Translations under genes and position numbers: made by a program | Shown: piece after piece, positions 24,335-33,887 of the stretch | Position numbering within the stretch: the stretch's first letter is position 1 | Layout of the letters: each line of letters opens with the position of its first letter | Assembly (NCBI GenBank): GCA_028752905.1 | Contig: JAQNBH010000015.1 | Span: forward strand, 650,667-714,666 | Length of the DNA: 64,000 nucleotides | Origin: Cladorhizidae sp. MBARI D1340-BT2 | Taxonomy: Eukaryota > Porifera > Demospongiae > Poecilosclerida > Cladorhizidae | Reading direction: 5' to 3' | Notes under the pieces: model-generated | What the model was told of the DNA's origin: nothing | The model's database searches: none | Seen by the model: only the letters and a program-made list of their open reading frames with translations

Positions 24335-25626
24335 GTCCAGGTCATAGTGATGCTCATGGGTGGGACTTGTCTGTGTCCAGGTCATAGTGATGCTCATGGG
24401 TGGGACTTGCTTGTCCAGGTCATAGTGATGCTCATGGGTGGGACTTGCTTGTCCGTGTCCAGGTCATAGTGATGCTCATGGGTGGGACTTGCTTGTCCGT
24501 GTCCAGGTCATAGTGATGCTCATGGGTGGGACTTGCTTGTCTGTGTCCAGGTCATAGTGATGCTCATGGGTGGGACTTGCTTGTCCGTGTCCAGGTCATA
24601 GTGATGCTCATGGGTGGGACTTGCTTGTCCGTGTCCAGGTCATAGTGATGCTCATGGGTGGGACTTGCTTGTCTGTGTCCAGGTCATAGTGATGCTCATG
24701 GGTGGGACTTGCTTGTCCGTGTCCGGGTCATAGTGATGCTCATGGGTGGGACTTGCTTGTCTTGTGTCCAGGTCATAGTGATGCTCATGGGTGGGACTTG
24801 CTTGTCCGTGTCCAGGTCATAGTGATGCTCATGGGTGGGACTTGCTTGTCCGTGTCCAGGTCATAGTGATGCTCATGGGTGGGACTTGCTTGTCCGTGTC
24901 CAGGTCATAGTGATGCTCATGGGTGGGACTTGCTTGTCCGTGTCCAGGTCATAGTGATGCTCATGGGTGGGACTTGCTTGTCTGTGCCCAGGTCATAGTG
25001 ATGCTCATGGGTGGGACTTGCTTGTCCGTGTCCAGGTCATAGTGATGCTCATGGGTGGGACTTGCTTGTCCGTGTCCAGGTCATAGTGATGCTCATGGGT
25101 GGGACTTGCTTGTCCGTGTCCAGGTCATAGTGATGCTCATGGGTGGAACTTGCTTGTCCAGGTCATAGTGATGCTCATGGGTGGGACTTGCTTGTCGTGT
25201 CCAGGTCATAGTGATGCTCATGGGTGGAACTTGCTTGTCCAGGTCATAGTGATGCTCATGGGTGGGACTTGCTTGTCCGTGTCCAGGTCATAGTGATGCT
25301 CATGGGTGGGACTTGCTTGTCTGTGTCCAGGTCATAGTGATGCTCATGGGTGGGACTTGCTTGTCTGTGTCCAGGTCATAGTGATGCTCATGGGTGGGAC
25401 TTGCTTGTCCGTGTCCGGGTCATAGTGATGCTCATGGGTGGGACTTGCTTGTCTTGTGTCCAGGTCATAGTGATGCTCATGGGTGGGACTTGCTTGTCCA
25501 GGTCATAGTGATGCTCATGGGTGGGACTTGCTTGTCCAGGTCATAGTGATGCTCATGGGTGGGACTTGCTTGTCCAGGTCATAGTGATGCTCATGGGTGG
25601 GACTTGCTTGTCTGTGCCCAGGTCAT
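24335..25626. repeat. 44-bp minisatellite in cofilin intron 1 (about 30 units)
   Basis: Unit ggtcatagtgatgctcatgg plus gtgggacttgcttgtccgtgtcca. Shorter units lack the cgtgtc segment. The junction of adjacent units (TCCAG followed by GTCATAG) resembles a 5' splice site on the cofilin sense strand. The array ends in an inverted copy of its own unit. Confidence 0.96.
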
Positions 25627-25687
25627 CACTATGAACTGGACACGGACAAGCAAGTCCCACCCATGAGCATCACTATGACCAGGACAC
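25621..25687. repeat. Inverted copy of the 44-bp unit
   Basis: Reading backwards from 25687, the minus strand gives tcctggtcatagtgatgctc, then atgggtgggacttgc and so on, the same order as the forward array that ends at 25626. The two arms abut and could form a long hairpin about 140 bp from cofilin exon 2. Confidence 0.85.
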
Positions 25688-25689
25688 AT

Positions 25690-25795
25690 TGGTGCGAGGG
25701 GTGTGGTTGGTGGGAGGGTGTGTGTGGCTGGTGGGAGGGGTGTGTGGTTGGTGGGAGGGTGTGTGGTTGGTGGGAGGGTGTGTGGGGGCATAATT
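25690..25795 (+). repeat. G-rich (GTGTGTGGTTGGTGGGAGG)n next to cofilin exon 2
   Basis: About five copies of an 18-22-bp G-rich unit with repeated GGGAGGG runs on the cofilin sense strand, ending about 30 bp before the exon 2 acceptor. It could form G-quadruplexes in DNA or pre-mRNA. Confidence 0.85.
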
Positions 25796-25827
25796 GTTGT
25801 CACTATTCTCTTATGTTCTTGTTGCAG

Positions 25828-26108
25828 GCTATGTCAGGAATTGAGATTGATGAAGGGGTCAACACTGTCTTTGATGATATAAAGATTGGGCACAAACACA
25901 AATGGGTCACTTTCAAGATTGAGAACAAGAAGAAAGTGGTTGTTGATGAAATCGGGGATCGTCATGATACAGACAGCAAAGATGTCGACAAGTGTAGCTT
26001 CGATGAAATGAAAGCAAAACTTACAAAGGAACCTCGATATATTCTGTACGACTTTGGGTTCAAAATGAAAGACGGCCGTTTGATTCAAAAAATAGCTTTC
26101 ATTTTTTG
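25828..26108 (+). CDS. CFL: ADF/cofilin exon 2
   Basis: ADF/cofilins bind actin, sever filaments and speed depolymerisation. Acceptor cttgttgcag; the exon reads AMSGIEIDEGVNTVFDDIKI and continues through KHKWVTFKI, YILYDFGF and KIAFIFW. These are the first strands of the ADF-homology fold, with the family signatures RY-x-L-x-D and FIFW. It ends in TG, with the Trp codon split by the donor GTAAGC, so the exon leaves in phase 2. The N-terminal Ser in the AMSG context corresponds to the regulatory Ser phosphorylated by LIM kinase in the family. The full protein would be 148 residues (146 if translation starts at 25831), near the invertebrate cofilin length. Confidence 0.95.
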
Positions 26109-26134
26109 GTAAGCAGAATGGAAGGTACCTGGCT

Positions 26135-26565
26135 ATAAGGGTGGTACAGGTGGGATGGTACAGGTGGGATGGTACAGGTGGGATGGTACAGGTGGGATGG
26201 TACAGGTGGGATGGTACAGGTAGGACTATTCACCTACTAGCATGGCAGTACAGGTAGGACTACACCAACTAGCATTGCAGTACAGGTAAGACTACACACC
26301 AACTAGCATGGCAGTGTAGGTAGGACTGCACACCAACTAGCATGGCAGTGTAGGTAGGACTGCACACCAACTAGCATGGCAGTACAGGTAGGACTACACA
26401 CCTAATAGCATGGCAGTGTAGGTAGGACTGCACACCAACTAGCATGGCAGTGTAGGTAGGACTGCACACCAACTAGCATGACAGTACAATAGGACTACAG
26501 CCTACTAGCATGACAGTACAATAAGACCAACACCTACTAGCATGGCAGTACAGTAGGCCTACCAC
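26135..26565. repeat. 14-bp and 37-bp repeats at the start of cofilin intron 2
   Basis: Six copies of a 14-bp unit (ggtacaggtgggat) follow the exon 2 donor by about 30 bp, then about nine copies of a 37-bp unit (tactagcatggcagtacagg plus taggactacacaccaac). Both contain CAG followed by GTGGGA or GTAGGA on the sense strand, resembling weak 5' splice sites. Confidence 0.9.
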
Positions 26566-27149
26566 CTGCTGGCATAGCTGTTCTGTGCATTGCATGTTAG
26601 CTTTCATTTTTCTGTTAGCTAATTGATCGACTTATTTGATCGACTTAGTTCAAATATCGACTTAGTTCAAATATTATTTTTAAGAATAAATTTAGCACAA
26701 GAATGGACTCCATTGAGGTAAGCAAATAGAGCTACCGTGCTCGTCTACACAAAAACTTAGAGCAAAGAGATCCACTCTTGAGAGCGCCTCTTTTCTTAGA
26801 ATGAAGTTATTTAATGATTGCAGTGAGCACATTAGATGTGCAACTTCCTTCAGAAACAGCGTCAAAGTGGAGACAGTTATCAGCTTCTTAAAAATAAGTC
26901 CCCCCCCCCCTCTAGGACCACACCCATTATTGGCTATAATTGCCCTTCATGTGTTTCTTGCTGCCTTGGCGGTCAAGCTGTAAGGTTTGCAGTTCTAGGA
27001 GGCTTCACAGGTGCACACAAGATCATTTATGCTCGATCAATGAATGAATTAACCCAGCCGCCTCAAATAGGTTCATTTTTGGTGGTGAGGCTTTTTTAAA
27101 AAAGAGAGAGAGGGAGAGAGACTAAAGTTCAAGTTTCGTCCCATCAGAT
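26566..27149. other. Single-copy intronic DNA
   Basis: No gene recognised. It contains a poly-C run (26901-26910) and a gaga-rich tract (27102-27121). The motif cgacttagttcaaatat is duplicated near 26645. Confidence 0.4.
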
Positions 27150-28803
27150 GGGCGTGGCCACCAATTTTAGGAGGATAACTATCTCCCTAACCGGTGGGCC
27201 AAATTTATTGATGAAGGTAATTTCATGTGGAATCCAAACCTGCTATTATATTTTATATAGGAGCAATTGTAGGAGCACTTTGAAGTATAATAACCTTTTG
27301 ACCTTGTGGATCACATGACTTTGAGCTGAACTTGGCTGAAGAAAAAAATGGGGGGAAAGCGTATACTTTTTTTTGTTTGCTTTACAGCTCTTCTCAAAGT
27401 AGACATACTTGAGGCCAAAATGTGATATTCCTATACTATCTACATGTATGAGATGAAGCTGCAACCATGTACATAGTAGGCATTGTTATATTCCTATACT
27501 ATCTACATGTATGAGATGAAGCTGCAAGCATGTATGTAGGCATTGTTATATTCCTATACTATCTACATGTATGAGATGAAGCTGCAACCATGTATGTAGG
27601 CATTGTTATATTCCTATACTATCTACATGTATGAGATGAAGCTGCAAGCATGTATGTAGGCATTGTTATATTCCTATACTATCTACATGTATGAGATGAA
27701 GCTGCAACCATGTATGTAGGCATTGTTATATTCCTATACTATCTACATGTATGAGATGAAGCTGCAAGCATGTATGTAGGCATTGTTATATTCCTATACT
27801 ATCTACATGTATGAGATGAAGCTGCAACCATGTACGTAGACATTGTTATATTCCTATACTATCTACATGTATGAGATGAAGCTGCAAGCATGTATGTAGG
27901 CATTGTTATATTCCTATACTATCTACATGTATGGGATGAAGCTGCAACCATGTACGTAGACATTGTTATATTCCTATACTATCTACATGTATGAGATGAA
28001 GCTGCAAGCATGTATGTAGGTATTGTTATATTCCTATACTATCTACATGTATGAGATGAAGCTGCAAGCATGTATGTACGTAGGTAGTCATTGTTGCAGC
28101 TGATTGAGAAGGAATGAACTCTTTTAAAGTGGAAATAACGGTCATAATGATCCTTCAGTCTAAATTTAGCTATACTATTATAGTGATAGCTGAAAACTAT
28201 CACGGGAAAAAAATCATCCTGCTCAAGCGAATTTGGTTTCCCCGACCTTATTTTCAACCCTGTTATCATGCCAAACACTTGTTAAACCATTCAAGTAAGG
28301 GAGGATTCGGAAAACAAGTCTTGGAATGTATTCCAAAGCCTATGACTCGAAGAATAGATAAAGGTAATGTTGAATCTCGACTTTTTTTACATGGGTCACA
28401 CACATATCTGTACTTAGGTCAGCCATGCTACCTACCTGTGTAGTGCTGCTCGCTTAGAAAATACCAAAGGGGGTGCAATTAATTTCTGGTGGAATACTGT
28501 AGTTCAGCCTGCGTAAAAGAGTCATGAGCCGGATGAACTACATTTACACAATTTGCCTACTTTGAGAAGACCAACAAAATGTTATACGCACCTCAAAAAG
28601 TAGAGAACATGTTTGGGTGAATCTTCCACCCAAGTTGGTTCATCTCAAGGACAAGTAATCCACAAGGTTATTGTACTGCAAATTGCTCCTACATAAAATA
28701 TAATGGCAGATTTGGATTCCACATGAAATTACCTTTCCATGGACACTTGAGTGTGCACACAGGTGAGAAGAGATATGGTCATCTAAAAATTGGCAGCCAC
28801 GTC
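27150..28803. mobile_element. Fold-back (long inverted repeat) element in cofilin intron 2
   Basis: The segment 27150-27341 and the reverse complement of 28623-28803 are homologous over roughly 180 bp. Shared blocks include ggtaatttcatgtggaatcc, the similar attatattttat blocks, taggagcaatt, and ggcgtggccaccaatttt versus gacgtggctgccaattttt. The arms enclose 1.3 kb that includes the 60-bp array. This is the shape of a fold-back or MITE-like DNA transposon remnant. I saw no transposase and could not define target-site duplications. Confidence 0.55.
27421..28085. repeat. 60-bp array with 120-bp dimeric order
   Basis: Eleven copies of a 60-bp unit (cattgttatattcctatact plus atctacatgtatgagatgaa and gctgcaagcatgtatgtagg). 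Units alternate strictly between gctgcaagca and gctgcaacca over most of the array, so the real period is a 120-bp dimer. Two dimers also share tgtacgtaga. It lies between the arms of the fold-back element. Confidence 0.95.
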
Positions 28804-29435
28804 AATTTTTGACAGACGCACAAAAACTGCCGATCCGATGCTAAAACTTGAAATTTCACATTTTGCAGCCTCAGTTACCCCATACACCAAATTAGAAGAA
28901 AGGGTGGGTGGGTGAGTTGAAAATTATCATTGTTGTGGGTGATTTGACATGGCATGACTCATAGCACAAACTTGGATATATCAGTCACAAATATTCTTGA
29001 TGAAGGCTAGGGCATTTAACCAAAATGTCCGAGAGAGAAAAATGATTAAGTCATTGAACCGTATGCCCTCTCCCATCATATTACATTTTGTTGTAATTTT
29101 TGTTTGATGGCCCAAATGGTGGAAAATTATATCTGCTGCGACAATGCTAGTTTGAAGATATGAAGTAGGCAGGAGCCTGTAAGAGATGACAGAATCGGGT
29201 TAGCACGATTAGCCCCTCCCATAGATGTTCACAAAGAAGCTTAGTCCCAGTCCTTTCCCTCATATCACCATTTTCTTACTAAATGAAGCCTTGAAGCATA
29301 AGTAATATTACAAGAATGACATCATTGATGGAGCCAGCTCCTCACCAGCTGATGATGTAATAGAATAAATGTCCTAAGTGCTGCAAGACACATGTTGGAG
29401 GTGGCATCTTAAATCTTGTTTGCTTCCTGTTTCAG
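28086..29435. other. Rest of cofilin intron 2
   Basis: AT-rich unique DNA. It contains the right arm of the fold-back element (28623-28803) and, at 28996-29040, a diverged copy of the motif found near 9680. No exon was recognised between 26109 and 29435. Confidence 0.45.
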
Positions 29436-29598
29436 GTGTGATGATGAAAAGGCACCCATCGGCTTGAAGATGATCTACGCTTCTACAAAGGATACAGTTA
29501 AGAAGTGCTTCAGTGGTATTGGGTTGGAGTTCCAGGCAAATGATTGCTGTGACATGGATTATGACTGTTTCTGTCACGAAGTGGAGAGAAAGTCTTGA
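29436..29598 (+). CDS. CFL: ADF/cofilin exon 3 (C-terminal half)
   Basis: Acceptor cctgtttcag; the first G completes the split Trp codon, giving the FIFW-CDDEKAP junction that matches family FIFW(A/C)P. The segment KMIYASTKDTVKKCFSGIG is the long actin-binding helix (family pattern K-M-x-YA-S-x-K-x-x-x-KK). The protein ends in a Cys-rich tail (DCCDMDYDCFCHEVERKS), TGA at 29596. The tail is shorter and far richer in Cys than vertebrate cofilins. A canonical AATAAA lies at 29650-29655, 52 bp after the stop. Splice phase, motif order and poly(A) site agree. Confidence 0.95.
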
Positions 29599-29649
29599 AG
29601 TCAAGCGTCTCCTAGCGTGTGGACAGACATTAATATGACAAGTAGCGGA

Positions 29650-29655
29650 AATAAA
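29650..29655 (+). terminator. Cofilin poly(A) signal AATAAA
   Basis: Canonical hexamer 52 bp downstream of the cofilin stop codon, with a TG-rich sequence (tagtgtttgttctc) beginning about ten bases later. Confidence 0.8.
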
Positions 29656-29711
29656 TTCTATAGTTAGTGTTTGTTCTCTAATTATTTTCCTCCTTTTAAC
29701 TCGACTATTTC

Positions 29712-29800
29712 AAGAAGTGAGAGGGGGTTGGCATGCCCTGCACGGGGATAGGAAGTGGGGGGTTGGCATGCCCTGCACGGGGATAGGAAGTGGGGGGTTG
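29712..29800. repeat. 35-bp repeat, about 2.5 units, between convergent genes
   Basis: Unit gaagtggggggttggcatgc plus cctgcacggggatag. It separates the cofilin and TRIP11 3' ends. Confidence 0.85.
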
Positions 29801-29886
29801 GGAATAGTTGAATGTATACTGGCAAAGATAACAGGATAATTGTGACATAAATTATGTCTACATATATTATGTCCACACACTAGTTA

Positions 29887-30252
29887 TCAGCTTTTCAAGA
29901 CACTTCTTAGCAGGGAAGATTGGAAGGAGTTGCCACTTTGATGATGAAGATGTGTTTGTGGGGCAGGAGTGGAGGTCACATGAGTAGTTACCTTGCCATG
30001 TTCTGCAGGACTTGCTCGAGGGGGCGCATCTTGAGATAGTCCAGCCTTGTGCATACTTCCTGGCACAGAGCTGAGGAGAGTCACGGTGGACAGGGATGGT
30101 CTGTCCGGGTCAGTCAGAGGGTCGATGTAGCCAGGAACATGGGTGGAGGAGGGCGATAGAGCTCTGGTAGCATCTAACGGCTCTTGACCATGTTTGGGGG
30201 AGGACTCTGACTCCAAGAAGTGTACAAACGCATGGGATAGAGAACTGGGAGA
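29887..30252 (-). CDS. TRIP11: TRIP11/GMAP-210 last exon (C-terminal tail)
   Basis: Acceptor tgtgtacag; the exon opens in phase 0 with SPSSLSHAFVHFLESESSP and ends SSLLRSVLKS with TGA at 29887-29889. FVHFLESES corresponds to the FVKFLETES motif that follows the GRAB domain in vertebrate GMAP-210. The rest is Ser/Pro-rich and unstructured, as in the family. An alternative donor (AAG then GTAACT, near 29990) exists inside the exon, but no further exon is evident. No canonical AATAAA for this strand was seen before the cofilin 3' end. Confidence 0.8.
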   Translation of the reverse strand, partial: SPSSLSHAFVHFLESESSPKHGQEPLDATRALSPSSTHVPGYIDPLTDPDRPSLSTVTLLSSVPGSMHKAGLSQDAPPRASPAEHGKVTTHVTSTPAPQTHLHHQSGNSFQSSLLRSVLKS

Positions 30253-30600
30253 CTGTACACAACAATACAACACATCAACACACAAGCTATTATCAATAGT
30301 GGGATGTGCAATAGCATGGACTAGGAGAGATGGCCAGTCTATGGCGGTTGGGCTATTCTAGGTGCTTGGGCTCCCAATCAGCCAGGCAGGTGGGCCAGCA
30401 GTTAAAATGTGTGAGGCACCATGTACTGCTGTTGAGCATTCCTTGGCTCGACTGAAATGTTTCTTCTGTAGTCTGGTCTGGGGCACGGAGTGGGTAGTCT
30501 TAAACCCTATGCAAGGGGGCAAGAGGGGGTTTATGCAAGGGTCTCCCTCTATGTGACTACAGGACCAACCACTAGATCAATGAGCCCTTCTACCTCCTCG
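30253..30600. other. TRIP11 intron, single-copy part
   Basis: Unique DNA between the last exon and the 38-bp array. A plus-strand frame over 30362-30556 has no recognisable features. Confidence 0.4.
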
Positions 30601-31625
30601 GGAAGTACCTGTGCCGTTACTATAAATATACCTGCTCAGTGCCGTTACTATAAATATACCTGCTCAGTAGATGCCTGTGCTGTTACTATAAATATACCTG
30701 CTCAGTAGATGCCTGTGCTGTTACTATAAATATACCTGCTCAGGAGGTGCCTGTGCTGTTACTATAAATATACCAGCTCAGTAGATGCCTGTGCTGTTAC
30801 TATAAATATACCTGCTCAGTAGATGCCTGTGCTGTTACTATAAATATACCTGCTCAGTAGATGCCTGTGCTGTTACTATAAATATACCTGCTCAGGAGGT
30901 GCCTGTGCTGTTACTATAAATATACCTGCTCAGTAGATGCCTGTGCTGTTACTATAAATATACCTGCTCAGTAGATGCCTGTGCTGTTACTATAAATATA
31001 CCTGCTCAGGAGGTGCCTGTGCTGTTACTATAAATATACCTGCTCAGTAGGTGCCTGTGCTGTTACTATAAATATACCTGCTCAGGAGGTGCCTGTGCTG
31101 TTACTATAAATATACCTGCTCAGGAGGTGCCTGTGCTGTTACTATAAATATACCTGCTCAGTAGATGCCTGTGCTGTTACTATAAATATACCTGCTCAGT
31201 AGATGCCTGTGCTGTTACTATAAATATACCTGCTCAGTAGATGCCTGTGCTGTTACTATAAATATACCACCTCATGTGCTGCGACTATAAATATACCTGC
31301 TCAGTAGATGCCTGTGCTGTTACTATAAATATACCTGCTCAGTAGGTGCCTGTGCTGTTACTATAAATATACCTGCTCAGGAGGTGCCTGTGCTGTTACT
31401 ATAAATATACCTGCTCAGTAGATGCCGGTGCTGTTACTATAAATATACCTGCTCAGTAGATGCCTGTGCTGTTACTATAAATATACCTGCTCAGTAGATG
31501 CCTGTGCTGTTACTATAAATATACCACCTCATGTGCTGCGACTATAAATATACCTGCTCAGTAGATGCCTGTGCTGTTACTATAAATATACCTGCTCAGG
31601 AGGTGCCTGTGCTGTTCTATAAATA
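30601..31625. repeat. 38-bp minisatellite derived from a TRIP11 exon-intron junction
   Basis: About 27 units. On the TRIP11 sense (minus) strand each unit reads GGCACCTCCTGAG (or GGCATCTACTGAG), CAG, GTATATTTATAGTAACAG, CACA. The first thirteen bases equal the last thirteen bases of the adjacent exon (31632-31818), and the rest equals the start of its intron. Every unit therefore repeats the exon end plus a 5' splice site, and CAG-GTATAT fits the consensus better than the genuine site. Confidence 0.93.
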
Positions 31626-31631
31626 AACCAC

Positions 31632-31818
31632 CTCAGGAGGTGCCCATGAGGATGTTTTCCATAGTCCACCGAGCCAGCTTCCTCTGCCACGCCCCTTACA
31701 AGCCTGCTCCATCTCGCTGGCACTGAACTCTAAAATCTTGGCTATGAGGTGAAGTACTTCCACTTTGTTCTCCTCGGAAGTGAGGAGGTAACCCAACACG
31801 AGGTTCTTCACTAGGTCT
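31632..31818 (-). CDS. TRIP11: TRIP11/GMAP-210 exon with GRAB domain
   Basis: This exon identifies the gene. RDLVKNLVLGYLLTSEENK followed by VEVLHLIAKILEFSASEMEQ is the GRAB (GRIP-related Arf-binding) domain, which binds ARF1-GTP at the cis-Golgi. It is followed by SWLGGLWK, equivalent to the WLGG motif after the vertebrate GRAB domain. Acceptor attttgcag; the first base completes an AGA codon from the previous exon. The donor is GAG then GTGGTT (phase 0), weak but matching the phase of the last exon; the only nearby alternative is GTG then GTTTAT, also phase 0. An internal GTAAGG at the CKGRG segment would break the phase and remove WLGG, so I rejected it. Confidence 0.9.
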
Positions 31819-31984
31819 CTGCAAAATGAGCAAGAAGTAGCCAGATATAAGGACGTGATAAAAGTGTGCTTTGGGTTGACTATATTATAATACCAGTGTA
31901 GTTGACCATTCATTTTACTGCAGTCTACAAGAATAATTTTCAGCACTAAACTTTCATTGTTCCAGTTTTCACACAATTATTCTG

Positions 31985-32655
31985 AGTTGGTCCCAACATG
32001 CTAGGAGCTGTTGTGTTGGTGGCTAGCATGACTACCAGTGTGGTGGCCTCCCCCCAACATGCTGAAGGAGGAGAGGCTTGCTAGGAGCTGTTGTGTTGGT
32101 GGCTAGCATGCCTACCAGTGTGGTGGCCTCCCCCCAACATGCTGAAGGAGGAGAGGTTTGCTAGGAGCTGTTGTGTTGGTGGCTAGCATGGCTACCAGTG
32201 TGGTGGCCTCCCCCCAACATGCTGAAGGAGGAGAGGTTTGCTAGGAGCTGTTGTGTTGGTGGCTAGCATGCCTACCAGTGTGGTGGCCTCCCCCCAACAT
32301 GCTGAAGGAGGAGAGGTTTGCTAGGAGCTGTTGTGTTGGTGGCTAGCATGCCTACCAGTGTGGTGGCCTCCCCCCAACATGCTGAAGGAAGAGGCTTGCT
32401 AGGAGCTGTTGTGTTGGTGGCTAGCATGCCTACCAGTGGTGGCCTCCCCCCAACATGCTGAAGGAGGAGAGGCTTGCTAGGAGCTGTTGTGTTGGTGGCT
32501 AGCATGCCTACCAGTGTGGTGGCCTCCCCCCAACATGCTGAAGGAGGAGAGGTTTGCTAGGAGCTGTTGTGTTGGTGGCTAGCATGTGGTGGCCTCCCCC
32601 CAACATGCTGAAGGAGGAGAGGCTTGCTAGGAGTTGTTGTGTTGGTGGCTAGCAG
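31985..32655. repeat. 80-bp minisatellite in a TRIP11 intron (about 8 units)
   Basis: Unit gctaggagctgttgtgttgg, tggctagcatgcctaccagt, gtggtggcctccccccaaca, tgctgaaggaggagaggctt. Two copies are shortened. It lies 170 bp upstream (in transcript sense) of the GRAB exon. Confidence 0.95.
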
Positions 32656-32734
32656 TGTGCACAACTGTTGTAGGCACTTCTTGGCCAGTTATTCTTCAAC
32701 CTCACTGTGAGTGTGAGGGAAACGTTATGTAGCA

Positions 32735-33335
32735 GTCAGTACCCTAGCAACCTGACCTAGTAGCAGTCGGTACCCTAGCAACCTGACCTAGTAGCAGTCA
32801 GTACCCTAGCAACCTGACCTAGTAGCAGTCAGTACCCTAGCAACCTGACCTAGTAGCAGTCAGTACCCTAGCAACCTGACCTAGTAGCAGTCAGTACCCT
32901 AGCAACCTGACCTAGTAGCAGTCAGTACCCTAGCAACCTGACCTAGTAGCAGTCAGTACCCTAGCAACCTGACCTAGTAGCAGTCAGTACCCTAGCAACC
33001 TGACCTAGTAGCAGTCAGTACCCTAGCAACCTGACCTAGTAGCAGTCAGTACTCTAGCAACCTGACCTAGTAGCACTCAGTACCCTAGCAACCTGACCTA
33101 GTAGCAGTCCCTAGTAGCAGTCAGTACCCTAGCAACCTGACCTAGTAGCAGTCAGTACCCTAGCAACCTGACCTAGTAGCAGTCAGTACCCTAGCAACCT
33201 GACCTAGTAGCAGTCAGTACCCTAGTAACCTGACCTAGTAGCAGTCAGTACCCTAGCGACCTGACCTAGTAGCAGTCAGTACCCTAGCGACCTGACCTAA
33301 GTAGCAGTCAGTACCCTAGCAACCTGACCTAGTAG
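32735..33335. repeat. 31-bp minisatellite in a TRIP11 intron (about 19 units)
   Basis: Unit cagtcagtaccctagcaacc plus tgacctagtag, very homogeneous. Substitutions are single (gcgacc, actcag) and one unit is truncated at about 33110. Confidence 0.95.
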
Positions 33336-33887
33336 ATCACAATTTTTCCCCCCTGGCTACCATTGACTCACTTAGTGTATGCTGGTGACCAGGGGCATGC
33401 AATGAATACAGGGTTTACCACAAAACTTCACAGAAGCTGAGTTCACACTCAAGCCTTCATGCCAGTTTCCACCGACAAAAATTGTTTTTAAGGACCAAAT
33501 TGTATAGTATACTAATTGACAAATACTTGTTCTAAAGGTGAAGGGTCATTGAAGTGGGTGTGGTATAAAGATTGGGTCGCCTTGCTTCTGTTCGGGCTGG
33601 TTCACAAGGTAACGGAGGACAAGCGAACGTTACGTTGCCTTACTTTGCATCACAGCAAGCGAACGTTATGTAGCATTACTTTGTGCATCGCATCACAGCA
33701 TCAGGTGAATAAGCAATGCTGAACTCTGGCCTTGATTGCATACTAACTAGCTAATGCTGCAGCCTACAAATGCTGTGAGGACAGGAGCAGATATATAACT
33801 AACTGGGTGTTAATTAGCTATAATGCTAGGCCACAACTAGCAAACTATTAGCTACCAAGCTGCTCTCAGATCCGATATCAGATCATA
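33336..33887. other. Single-copy TRIP11 intron DNA
   Basis: No exon recognised. The phrase gcgaacgtta(c/t)gt is duplicated near 33622 and 33658. Confidence 0.4.

Noticed and set aside
25597..25827. Extension of the cofilin frame upstream of the acceptor
   Set aside because: The frame is open by chance through the array and G-rich tract. The gttgcag acceptor and the family N-terminus place the exon boundary at 25828.
31690..31720. Alternative donor GTAAGG inside the GRAB exon
   Set aside because: It would leave phase 1 against a phase-0 acceptor and would remove the conserved WLGG motif.
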